Source: an uncultured Eubacterium sp.
GTDB lineage: Bacteria; Bacillota; Clostridia; Lachnospirales; Lachnospiraceae
Assembly (NCBI GenBank): GCA_947573465.1
Contig: CANPET010000086.1
Coordinates: 1 to 6,820, forward strand
Reading direction: 5' to 3'
DNA length: 6,820 bases
Made by a program: the position numbers and the translations under genes. Positions 1 to 6,820 of this stretch are shown piece by piece. The notes beneath the pieces were generated by a model. The model saw only the letters and a list, made by a program, of their open reading frames with translations. It had not been told where the DNA came from and did no database searches. Within the stretch, counting starts at the first letter, position 1; each line of letters opens with the position of its first letter.

Positions 1-1027
1 TTGGATTTGCATTGTAACAATCGTCAATGATTGTCATTCCCTTCGCATCAAAAATATTATTTCTGCCACCAATTGCTTTTAATTTTCTGATGCCTGCATC
101 AATCTCCTCTAGAGTCATGCCAAAATGAACACCAATACACGTAGCAGCCATCGCATTGTAAAGCATATGAAATCCCGGAATTGGAATCACCGTATCAAAA
201 GTTTTATCAAAATATCTGATTGTTGTTTCTGTTCCTTTTACTCCAATCGTATGATATTTTTCAACTAAAACGTTTTGGTCTGTTTCGATGCCAAAGAAAA
301 CAGGTCTGCTTCCTTTTACTTCCTCCACCTGCGCCAATTTGTCATCATCTCCATTTAATACAACAAGGCATCCGTCTTTTGCATAATCAAAAATTTCTGT
401 TTTAGCTTTGTATACACCATCTCTGTCGCCCAGATTTTCCAGATGACATGTTCCAATATTAGTAATCACACAAACATCAGGTTTGGATACTTTCGCCAAA
501 CGGTGCATCTCTTCAAAATCACTGATTCCCATTTCAATAACCGCAATCTCATGATAATCACGAATTTTAAGAATTGTCAGCGGCATTCCTATCTCATTAT
601 TATAATTCCCTTCAGTCTTTAAAACATGAAACTTTTCCTGCAAAACAGAAGCAATGATTTCTTTTGTACTGGTTTTTCCAACACTTCCTGTGATTCCGAT
701 AATCTGACAGTCTAATTGTTCTCTATAAAATTCTGCGATATCTTTTAACGCCTGTGCTGTAGATTCAACTTTTATGTAAGGACCTTTTGCATCGGTCAGT
801 TCTTTTTCGCTGAGTGTACACAATGCTCCTTTATCAAAAACCTGATTGATAAAATCATGCCCGTCTACTCTTGCACCAACAAAAGGAATATACAAAAATC
901 CGTCTTCAATCAGCCTGCTGTCCTTTTCTGCTCCTGTAATACACTTTGACTTTAAAGACTCATCTCCAAAGTACTCTCCATTACAGGCTTTTGTTATATT
1001 TTCCAATGTCATATTTTTTAATTTCAT
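1..1027 (-). CDS. murF: UDP-N-acetylmuramoyl-tripeptide--D-alanyl-D-alanine ligase (MurF), 3' end cut by window edge
   Basis: Cytoplasmic ATP-dependent Mur ligase that adds D-Ala-D-Ala to UDP-MurNAc-tripeptide, the last cytoplasmic step in making the peptidoglycan pentapeptide. My translation gives 342 residues with no stop before the left edge; family members are about 450 residues, so roughly the last 110 (most of the C-terminal domain) are missing. Visible motifs: P-loop GITGSVGKTS at 111-120, EGNYNNEIGMPLT at 139-151, EMG at 165-167, HLENLG at 195-200, KAKTEIF at 207-213, GFHMLYNAMAA at 285-295, and DDCYNANP at 335-342, the MurF signature. The ATG at 1027 is preceded by AAGGA (1037-1041) with a 9-nt spacer; an in-frame ATG five codons in lacks such a site. 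It lies 81 nt after ddl with no clear promoter between, so co-transcription is likely. Ddl supplies its dipeptide substrate. Confidence 0.95.
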   Translation of the reverse strand, partial: MKLKNMTLENITKACNGEYFGDESLKSKCITGAEKDSRLIEDGFLYIPFVGARVDGHDFINQVFDKGALCTLSEKELTDAKGPYIKVESTAQALKDIAEFYREQLDCQIIGITGSVGKTSTKEIIASVLQEKFHVLKTEGNYNNEIGMPLTILKIRDYHEIAVIEMGISDFEEMHRLAKVSKPDVCVITNIGTCHLENLGDRDGVYKAKTEIFDYAKDGCLVVLNGDDDKLAQVEEVKGSRPVFFGIETDQNVLVEKYHTIGVKGTETTIRYFDKTFDTVIPIPGFHMLYNAMAATCIGVHFGMTLEEIDAGIRKLKAIGGRNNIFDAKGMTIIDDCYNANP

Positions 1028-1108
1028 GTTTTGTTTTCCTTATTCTTCTTTATAAAAATTTTTCTGTTTTTATAAGTTTGCACTTCTGAAAAAATCACAA
1101 ACGACTTC

Positions 1109-2134
1109 TTATTTTTTAAGCGATAACATAACGATGTTTTCACACAAAGTCGGATAATCAATGCCAATGGCTCTTGCCTCATCCGGTATCAGACTGGTAG
1201 AAGTCATTCCCGGTAATGTATTTACTTCCAGACAATACATATTACCTGCTTTGTCCATCATAATATCAACTCTGGCATATGGTTCACATCCGATTGCCTC
1301 ATATGCCTCTTCTGCTGTTCTTTGCATTCTATCTGTTAATTCTTCATTTAATTCTGCAGGACACACATGTGTTGTTGCTCCGTCTTTGTATTTGTTTTCA
1401 TAATCATACCAGCCTTCATTTGGAATAATTTCAACAATCGGTAATGCCTTTCCATCAATAACCCCAACGGAAAACTCTCTGCCATCAATGTAATCCTCTA
1501 CTAACACCTGATGATCCAGTGCAAAGCATTCCTCCAATGCAGCTTCATATTCAGAATCTTCTTTTACCAAAACAACTCCCACACTTGAACCGCCGTTACA
1601 TGCTTTTACCACAACTGGTATTTCCATTCCATGTTTTTCAAGAGATGTATCCTCACCTTTTTTCATCCAGACACTCTTTGCTGTAGGAACCTGTTTTGAC
1701 ATAAAAATCTGTTTCGTAATTGCTTTATCCATTCCCATTCCACTGGCAAGTGCACCGGAACCGGTATATTTTATTCCGAATAAGTCAAAGGCTGCCTGAC
1801 ATTTGCCATCTTCGCCGTTTTTTCCATGGAGCGCCATAAAAACAATATCTGCCTCAGAGCAAAGTTTAATTACATTTTCTCCAAAAAAACTCTTTCTCTT
1901 CGTTTCCTCTTCTTTTAATTTTGCTGACAATTCACGAATCGCATCTCTTTCTTTTATAACATCATAATCTGTTTTTGCCTCATCAAATAAATTTTCATGA
2001 TATGTACCAAAGAAAACATCAAGCAACACTGCATTGTGTCCCTTGCTTCTTAATGCCTCACAGACATTGGTTCCTGAATTAATTGAAACTTCTCTCTCTG
2101 TACTATTTCCACCACATAAAACAACAATGTTCAT
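1109..2134 (-). CDS. ddl: D-alanine--D-alanine ligase
   Basis: ATP-grasp enzyme joining two D-alanines into the dipeptide that MurF uses. The product has 341 residues, longer than the roughly 306 of E. coli DdlB, mainly through an extra charged stretch near residues 45-90. Motifs in order: GGNSTEREVS at 8-17 (E13 matching E. coli E15), ALHGKNGEDG at 101-110, YTGSG at 123-127, GGSSVG at 181-186, YDYENKY at 243-249, then R288, D290, E303 and N305 (ATP/Mg site), and PGMTSTSL at 308-315. The tyrosine ending YDYENKY aligns with E. coli Y216, which is typical of D-Ala-D-Ala specificity. This argues against a VanA-type D-Ala-D-Lac ligase. The ATG at 2134 has AGAGGT six nt upstream. It starts 12 nt after the recG stop and precedes murF, its pathway partner. 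All catalytic positions I can check are intact. Confidence 0.96.
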   Translation of the reverse strand: MNIVVLCGGNSTEREVSINSGTNVCEALRSKGHNAVLLDVFFGTYHENLFDEAKTDYDVIKERDAIRELSAKLKEEETKRKSFFGENVIKLCSEADIVFMALHGKNGEDGKCQAAFDLFGIKYTGSGALASGMGMDKAITKQIFMSKQVPTAKSVWMKKGEDTSLEKHGMEIPVVVKACNGGSSVGVVLVKEDSEYEAALEECFALDHQVLVEDYIDGREFSVGVIDGKALPIVEIIPNEGWYDYENKYKDGATTHVCPAELNEELTDRMQRTAEEAYEAIGCEPYARVDIMMDKAGNMYCLEVNTLPGMTSTSLIPDEARAIGIDYPTLCENIVMLSLKK

Positions 2135-2140
2135 ATTCTT

Positions 2141-2148
2141 ACCTCTTT
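2141..2148 (-). promoter_or_regulatory. ddl ribosome binding site overlapping the recG stop codon
   Basis: On the minus strand the recG stop TAA (2149-2147) is followed directly by AGAGGT (2146-2141), then AAGAAT and the ddl ATG. The A ending the stop codon also extends the Shine-Dalgarno to AAGAGGT. This layout lets ribosomes finishing recG sit on the ddl initiation region, so translational coupling is likely (inference). Confidence 0.7.
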
Positions 2149-4171
2149 ATATATTAATCATTTTATTTTCATTTTTATACAATTCTCTTCTCTCTTCCTC
2201 AGAGATGTAAACCTCATTGTTTTCAATCAAGTCTACTGCATGTGCCGCATTTTTCAAAACGTCTGCATCATTCATAATATCTCCCAGACGAAATTCAAAA
2301 TCTCCGCTCTGCCTTACACCAAAGAAATCTCCCGGTCCACGCAGTTTTAAATCTTCACTGGCAATAAAAAAGCCATCATTGGAGCGATTCAAAATCTCCA
2401 GCCTTTCGCTGGCATCTTTCTTTCCTGTACCATTTATAAAGATACAATAAGACTGATTGCCACCTCTTCCTACACGGCCTCTCAGCTGGTGAAGCTGTGC
2501 CAGTCCGAAACGCTCTGCATTTTCTACCATCATGACGGTAGCATTTGGTACGTTCACTCCTACTTCCACTACCGTAGTAGAAACTAAAACCTGTATTTTA
2601 TTTTCGGCAAATGCTTCCATCTTCTCATTTTTTTCAGCCGCTTTCATTCTTCCATGTAAAAAATCTACATGGATACTTGGAGATAAAACTGCCTGTAACT
2701 TCTTGGCATATTCAATAACATTTTCACCTTCCACCGCTTCACTGTATTCTACTGTAGGGCAGATAATATATGCCTGTCTGCCTTCCTGCACCTGCTTTTC
2801 AATAAAGTTATATGCATTCGGACGATAGTCTGTTCCTACGACACAGTTTGCAATTGGCTTTCTTCCTGCCGGAAGTTCATCAATAATTGATATGTCCAAA
2901 TCTCCATACATAATAATCGCCAACGTTCTAGGTATTGGTGTAGCACTCATGACCATCGTATGTGGCGAATCTCCTTTTTCAGAAATAGTCTCTCTTTGTT
3001 TTACGCCAAAACGATGCTGCTCATCTGTTACGACCAGTGCCAGTTTATGGTAATTTACCTTATCCTGTATTAGTGCATGCGTTCCAATAATAATATCCGC
3101 CTCTCCTGACTCTATTAACTGATATGCCTCTCTTTTTTCTTTTGCTGTCATAGAGCCTACCAGTACAACCGGTGTCAGTTTCAGATTGTTATTTCTTATT
3201 ATATCTTTGATATCTTCAAAATGCTGTCTTGCCAAAACTTCTGTTGGAGCCATCATTGCTCCCTGCTCTTTGTTCAGTGCCGCAGTCAGCAGCGCCAGAA
3301 CCGCCACAATCGTTTTCCCTGAACCTACATCACCCTGAATCAATCTGTTCATAACTTTATCCGAAGAGATATCATGTTTTATTTCCTGCCATGTTTTCAT
3401 CTGGGCATTTGTCAACTGAAATCCAAGATTATCTATAATATGCTCTAATTCTTTCGGTTCTTTTAAAATATGCTTATTATGAATAATTTCATTCTTCTCT
3501 TTCAATGCCCGAAGGGTTAAAATAAACTGAAAAAATTCTTCAAAAACCAATCGTTTCCTTGCAATCATAAAGTCCTTTTGATTTTTTGGAAAATGTATGT
3601 TATGTATTGAATCCTCAGCATTCTGTAGTCCAAATCTCTCACGAATCGCCAATGGAATATTCTCATTTTTAGAAACGATTTGAAATGCCTGTCTCACTGC
3701 TTTTAATACCATATTATTCGTAAGTCCTGAAACTAATGGATAAACCGGCTGCATCTCTCCCATTTTCTTTTGATATTGTACAAAAGAAAATGTTTTGGGT
3801 TGGTCTATTACATAGGAACCTTTATTTTCATGTACAAATCCTCTAAAAATCAATACATCTCCCTGATGTAGGGTATTTTTGATATATGGTGCATTAAACC
3901 AGGTTGCTTTGATGCCATTTCCTTCTTCATCTCTAATATATGCATCTACAATTTGAAGATTTCTAACTCTTCTCACAGAAATCTCTCTTACAATGTTTCC
4001 TATCACAGCCTGTGTTCTGTCTGCTTCCAGATTTCGAATTAAAACAGGCTCTTCAAAAGTATCATAATATCTCGGATAATATGATAATAAATCTTCTACT
4101 GTATATACACCTGCACGCTGGAATACTTTTTCAGTTTTTTCGCCAATTCCATTTAATTCTTTCAACTGCAT
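2147..4171 (-). CDS. recG: ATP-dependent DNA helicase RecG
   Basis: Superfamily 2 double-stranded DNA translocase that remodels stalled replication forks and branched recombination intermediates. From the ATG at 4171 it has 674 residues, close to 682 in B. subtilis and 693 in E. coli. Visible in order: N-terminal helical segment with LNGIGEKTE at 6-14; OB-fold wedge region about 50-140 that grips the branch point; Walker A GDVGSGKT at 280-287; APTEVLA at 308-314; DEQHRFG at 383-389 (the RecG form of the DExH box); SATPIPRT at 409-416; HGRMK at 506-510; QLRGRVGRG at 562-570 (motif VI arginine finger region); and GPGDFFGVRQSG at 612-623 (TRG region). An upstream ATG at 4195 would add eight residues (682 aa) but has no ribosome binding site and would lie at or before the predicted transcript start, so I prefer 4171. 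It is the first gene of a recG-ddl-murF run. No defects are seen. Confidence 0.96.
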   Translation of the reverse strand: MQLKELNGIGEKTEKVFQRAGVYTVEDLLSYYPRYYDTFEEPVLIRNLEADRTQAVIGNIVREISVRRVRNLQIVDAYIRDEEGNGIKATWFNAPYIKNTLHQGDVLIFRGFVHENKGSYVIDQPKTFSFVQYQKKMGEMQPVYPLVSGLTNNMVLKAVRQAFQIVSKNENIPLAIRERFGLQNAEDSIHNIHFPKNQKDFMIARKRLVFEEFFQFILTLRALKEKNEIIHNKHILKEPKELEHIIDNLGFQLTNAQMKTWQEIKHDISSDKVMNRLIQGDVGSGKTIVAVLALLTAALNKEQGAMMAPTEVLARQHFEDIKDIIRNNNLKLTPVVLVGSMTAKEKREAYQLIESGEADIIIGTHALIQDKVNYHKLALVVTDEQHRFGVKQRETISEKGDSPHTMVMSATPIPRTLAIIMYGDLDISIIDELPAGRKPIANCVVGTDYRPNAYNFIEKQVQEGRQAYIICPTVEYSEAVEGENVIEYAKKLQAVLSPSIHVDFLHGRMKAAEKNEKMEAFAENKIQVLVSTTVVEVGVNVPNATVMMVENAERFGLAQLHQLRGRVGRGGNQSYCIFINGTGKKDASERLEILNRSNDGFFIASEDLKLRGPGDFFGVRQSGDFEFRLGDIMNDADVLKNAAHAVDLIENNEVYISEEERRELYKNENKMINI

Positions 4172-4179
4172 ACCTTTTA

Positions 4180-4183
4180 CCTC
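4180..4183 (-). promoter_or_regulatory. recG ribosome binding site (decides the start)
   Basis: GAGG on the minus strand lies 8 nt before the ATG at 4171. The alternative ATG at 4195 is preceded only by AT-rich sequence with no purine-rich site. This is the main reason for choosing the shorter RecG start. Confidence 0.65.
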
Positions 4184-4198
4184 AACATGGAACATTTT

Positions 4199-4228
4199 AT
4201 CATATATGAACCCATTTTTCTATATAAA
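4199..4228 (-). promoter_or_regulatory. candidate sigma-A promoter of the recG-ddl-murF run
   Basis: Minus-strand reading gives TTTATA (4228-4223; 4 of 6 matches to TTGACA), an 18-nt spacer, and TATGAT (4204-4199; 5 of 6 matches to TATAAT). Transcription would begin near 4192, inside the codon of the upstream ATG and about 20 nt before the preferred recG start. It sits just after the hairpin that ends the preceding gene. The -35 is weak and the region is AT-rich, so a chance match is possible. Confidence 0.38.
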
Positions 4229-4244
4229 GTATATGTTGAATATT

Positions 4245-4301
4245 AAAAGAGACTATCCCATAAATTTTATGATAATCATATCAAATATGCGATAGTCTCT
4301 T
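4245..4301 (-). terminator. intrinsic terminator-like inverted repeat after the GH55-like gene
   Basis: Perfect 11-bp arms AAGAGACTATC (4247-4257) and GATAGTCTCTT (4291-4301), one C/C mismatch (4258/4290), then four more pairs, CATA/TATG (4259-4262 with 4286-4289). On the minus strand the stem begins 6 nt after the stop codon of the upstream gene and ends in a short T run (4 T including the last stem base) followed by AATA. The T tract is short, so termination may be partial. On the plus strand the hairpin is followed by an interrupted T-rich stretch, but no plus-strand gene needs it. A short mobile-element remnant is an alternative reading. Confidence 0.6.
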
Positions 4302-4307
4302 ATTTAA

Positions 4308-6820
4308 TTATTTAACTTTTTTAAATTTTACTTTTTTTGTGTACTTACTATAATAATACTTCTTACCTACTTTCTTGTAGCTTCGAATTCTCACATAATA
4401 TACACCTTTTACTTTTCTCTTGAATGTAAGTTTTGTCTTCTTTGTTTTCTTTACAGTTGTATATTTTTTCTTAAAGTTTTTCTTTGTAGAATATGATACT
4501 TCATATCCGCTGGCACCTTTACTCTTGCTATACTTTACTGTAATGTTCTTCTTTGTTGCTTTCTTCTTTGTAATCTTTGTCTTTGCCGGTCTGATTTTCA
4601 ATTTGATTGTTGCCGTATTCTTGTATGCATTGATACCTTTTACAACAATCTTACCATTACCAATTTTCTTATTATTAGAATATGTAACAGTATAATCTGT
4701 ACCCTGACGAAGAGTCACACCATTAATTACAACTTTCACTTTTGGTGTAATTGCTTTCCCGGTGTATGCCTTAGTCATTTCAGTATCATATTTTCCTTTT
4801 CCGGAAATTTCAACATATGTAGAATATATATTCTTTCTTGCCTGCTCGTAAGTCTTATCTGCAGTGTATTTACCATTGCTATATGACATAATCTTACACA
4901 TGTCACCACTGCCATATACACCATATCCGGCTTTATTGATAGCATAATCAATACCGCCATTACCACTTAAGCTGTAACTGCATACATTTGTAAACTTAAC
5001 ATTTGGTGTATCCGGACACTCTACTGCAGATTTCACGAAACATGTAGCTTTCTGATAGCAGGAATAAATACCTAATCCGTAACCCTCATGACTTGTTACA
5101 TTATCAGATACTTTATAATCTGTATATCCATAAGAACCAGGAGCATTCCATACATCCTGACTTGTTATGTCATATGGAAGTTCACTCTGATACATATAAC
5201 ATTTACCACCATTACCATTCCAAATTGTCTGATATTTCTGGAAATGCTCTACCATTAATCCGTAAGTAGTAATATTATCACCATTAAAGATTACTCCGGT
5301 ATCACAAGTATTCTTGTCCCATGCAACACCTGCACCATGGTCAGCTCTCCAAATCCAGAAGTTATCTCCAATAACATTATTGCTGTTGATAATTACACAA
5401 TTAGTTGTCTTACAAGGTGTGGTATCTGCTCCACCTACTCTATAAAATGTATCAACAAGACATGTTGGATTTGCTGAGTTGTCTACATTATTTTTAGCAG
5501 TTCCAACTGTTAACAGTGTATCTGATTTCTTTCTTCCTGCATCAAATAATACACCTGCAACTTTAACACCAGCAACATCTCCAATTGTCATACACTGATT
5601 GCCTTCTGTCGGCTTTAATGTAGCATATCCCAATCCTAAAACTACTGTATCTTCATTTTCAATTTTAATTGGTTCACTAATTTCATAAATACCAGGTGTT
5701 AAAATTAGATTCATTCCATCTTTAATAGCTGCATTAATTTTTGCTGCGGAATCACTTGGCTTTGCCACATAAAATTCATCTAAACCAATGAATTCACCAT
5801 TGATGTCTTCACCATCCCATGAAACACCTTTTGCATTCTTTCTTAATTCAGGTACAAATACACCATAATCACCGTATTCATCTACTGTAAGAAATGGTTT
5901 TTCCTGTACTTCCGGAGTCTCTGAAATCTTCGTATATGCCTGATATGGCCATTCTCCATTTGGACCATTCTGTACTGTTCCTGTAGTATCATATAATGAT
6001 TTCACTTCACAACCTACAAAAACATAATTCCAGACACTTCCATCCCACTTGTTCATTTCAACATTTCTTGATAACCACTGTTGCTGTGAACCAGCAGAAA
6101 TACCATTTTCTGAATCTACTTTCTTACCTGTTTTCTTATCTGTATACTGATACTTTCTTCCAGCTATCTTTGAGTCTGCTAAAAATCCACCACTGGCATA
6201 TCCACCATTCTGATGCAAATCCAAATTACCTTTAATATTCATTCTTCTCATAGATGTAGCCTGAGATACAGCCCACATTGTTCTGTCTGCTGTTGTTGTT
6301 AAATTTTCAACAGAACGCCAGAAATTACATAATGCATTATAGTTGATTGAACCATCATATTTCTTACCAAGCATCCATTCTGCTTTACAATTAATGTTTC
6401 CAAGTACTGTGTCTTCCGGAGAAATTCCAAGTCCTGCAACCTGTGTATAAAAACCAATCTCTACCTTCAAATCATTACTATATGTACCTGGTGCAAAAAG
6501 TAATGCATTTCTATTAGAAATAAATTGACCTTTTTCTGTCATATTATAAATGCTATCAATACGTGACTGAATTTCTTTTGCATTATCTGTAGGTTCAAAA
6601 ATTGTTGTATCTGCACCAAAAGTATCAATCTCGTATGATGTAATACCATTGATTTGCTTTACTTCTCTATCGCCATCAACGAGTCTTACTTCATAATAAC
6701 CACCATCGTAGTCTTCATCCACATATTCTCTGTCAGTTGTACTGGCAATCTTTGTATATGCAGCATATCTACTATCTGCTCTGTAAATATTAAATGTACA
6801 ACCTTCTGGAATTAAACAAT
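4308..6820 (-). CDS. GH55-like exo-beta-1,3-glucanase with surface modules, 5' end cut by window edge
   Basis: The frame stays open to the right edge: 836 residues are visible (numbered from the edge) and the true start is outside. A GTG at 6722 is an internal valine, not a start. Layout: end of an FN3-like domain (about 7-58, with FNIYRADS); first beta-helix half (about 70-275); second half (about 345-625); Ig-like surface repeat (about 684-742, with YTGKAITPKVKV); Lys-rich FN3-like tail (744-836). The halves share a start pattern, FAPGTY/QVAGLG against LTPGIY/VVLGLG. W490, D493, E524, E546 and Y549 reproduce the spacing I recall for Streptomyces SacteLam55A (W446, D449, E480, E502, Y505), where E502 is the catalytic acid. 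GH55 enzymes release glucose from beta-1,3-glucans such as laminarin. Secretion is inferred from the modules; no signal peptide can be seen. There is no LPXTG motif at the C-terminus. Another pectate-lyase-fold hydrolase is the main alternative. Confidence 0.8.
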   Translation of the reverse strand, partial: CLIPEGCTFNIYRADSRYAAYTKIASTTDREYVDEDYDGGYYEVRLVDGDREVKQINGITSYEIDTFGADTTIFEPTDNAKEIQSRIDSIYNMTEKGQFISNRNALLFAPGTYSNDLKVEIGFYTQVAGLGISPEDTVLGNINCKAEWMLGKKYDGSINYNALCNFWRSVENLTTTADRTMWAVSQATSMRRMNIKGNLDLHQNGGYASGGFLADSKIAGRKYQYTDKKTGKKVDSENGISAGSQQQWLSRNVEMNKWDGSVWNYVFVGCEVKSLYDTTGTVQNGPNGEWPYQAYTKISETPEVQEKPFLTVDEYGDYGVFVPELRKNAKGVSWDGEDINGEFIGLDEFYVAKPSDSAAKINAAIKDGMNLILTPGIYEISEPIKIENEDTVVLGLGYATLKPTEGNQCMTIGDVAGVKVAGVLFDAGRKKSDTLLTVGTAKNNVDNSANPTCLVDTFYRVGGADTTPCKTTNCVIINSNNVIGDNFWIWRADHGAGVAWDKNTCDTGVIFNGDNITTYGLMVEHFQKYQTIWNGNGGKCYMYQSELPYDITSQDVWNAPGSYGYTDYKVSDNVTSHEGYGLGIYSCYQKATCFVKSAVECPDTPNVKFTNVCSYSLSGNGGIDYAINKAGYGVYGSGDMCKIMSYSNGKYTADKTYEQARKNIYSTYVEISGKGKYDTEMTKAYTGKAITPKVKVVINGVTLRQGTDYTVTYSNNKKIGNGKIVVKGINAYKNTATIKLKIRPAKTKITKKKATKKNITVKYSKSKGASGYEVSYSTKKNFKKKYTTVKKTKKTKLTFKRKVKGVYYVRIRSYKKVGKKYYYSKYTKKVKFKKVK
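4311..4769 (-). other. C-terminal surface module: Ig-like repeat plus lysine-rich FN3-like tail
   Basis: The last 153 residues of the GH55-like protein form two modules. The first (about 60 residues) contains YTGKAITPKVKV, GTDYTVTYSNNKK and a closing IKLKI strand, a repeat style common in secreted proteins of Lachnospiraceae. The second (93 residues) has the FN3-like pattern GASGYEVSYSTKKNF, YYVRIRSYKKVGKKYYYSKY; by count 34 of its 93 residues are lysine, with three arginines and one glutamate. Binding to anionic cell-wall polymers or to polysaccharide is plausible but not shown. Confidence 0.65.

Noticed and set aside
220..1055. Plus-strand ORFs of 61 and 69 codons at the left end
   Set aside because: They lie antisense to murF, whose full motif set is intact; no family is recognisable and their composition is that of a shadow frame.
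1050..1075. AT-only hairpin (9-bp arms TTATAAAAA/TTTTTATAA) in the ddl-murF gap
   Set aside because: The arms contain no G-C pairs and no T run follows on the minus strand, so it is unlikely to terminate; such pairing is expected by chance in AT-rich spacer.
1050..1108. Possible murF promoter using TATAAA hexamers in the ddl-murF gap
   Set aside because: Sequences at 16-18 nt upstream of either TATAAA do not resemble TTGACA; the nearest TTGTGA is 20 nt away.
1387..1410. Possibility that the ligase is a vancomycin-resistance (Van) D-Ala-D-Lac or D-Ala-D-Ser ligase
   Set aside because: The YDYENKY segment ends in the tyrosine typical of D-Ala-D-Ala ligases, and the gene sits beside murF, not with vanH, vanX or vanT partners.
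4420..4695. Plus-strand ORF of 91 codons with a hydrophobic, phenylalanine-rich product
   Set aside because: It is the antisense of the lysine-rich tail: AAA/AAG codons read as TTT/CTT. No ribosome binding site or homology is evident.
6720..6722. GTG as the start of the GH55-like gene
   Set aside because: The frame remains open for 32 further codons to the window edge and these encode FN3-like sequence continuous with what follows, so the GTG is internal.

Overview
The window reads as low-GC chromosomal DNA from an anaerobic Firmicute, most likely a gut or rumen member of the Lachnospiraceae. This rests on the AT-rich codon use, the sequence style of the housekeeping proteins, and the lysine-rich surface-type modules on the large secreted-type protein. 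The taxonomic call is inference, since there is no rRNA marker here. Every supported gene lies on the minus strand, so transcription runs right to left and there is no gene-free stretch over 300 bases.

Right part (4308-6820): the 3' part of a large gene, cut by the right edge, whose start lies outside the window. Its visible 836 residues are the end of an FN3-like domain, two successive parallel beta-helix halves, an Ig-like surface repeat and a very basic FN3-like tail. The active-site residue spacing matches, from memory, that of GH55 exo-beta-1,3-glucanases, so it is probably an extracellular laminarin/beta-1,3-glucan hydrolase. A strong inverted repeat (4247-4301) closes this transcription unit.

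Left part (1-4228): a candidate promoter just after the hairpin is followed by recG (branched-DNA helicase), ddl (D-alanine-D-alanine ligase) and murF (UDP-MurNAc-tripeptide:D-Ala-D-Ala ligase, cut by the left edge). recG and ddl are separated by 12 nt, with the ddl ribosome binding site touching the recG stop codon. ddl and murF are 81 nt apart with no convincing promoter or terminator between them. Ddl makes the dipeptide that MurF attaches to the peptidoglycan precursor, so these two catalyse consecutive steps. RecG is functionally unrelated and is probably just a co-transcribed housekeeping gene.

I see no phage, IS transposase, CRISPR array, tRNA or rRNA, and no clear undescribed multi-gene system. 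The parts most worth a second look are the GH55-like protein (module layout, cysteine content, basic tail), the nested inverted repeat behind it, and the recG start site.
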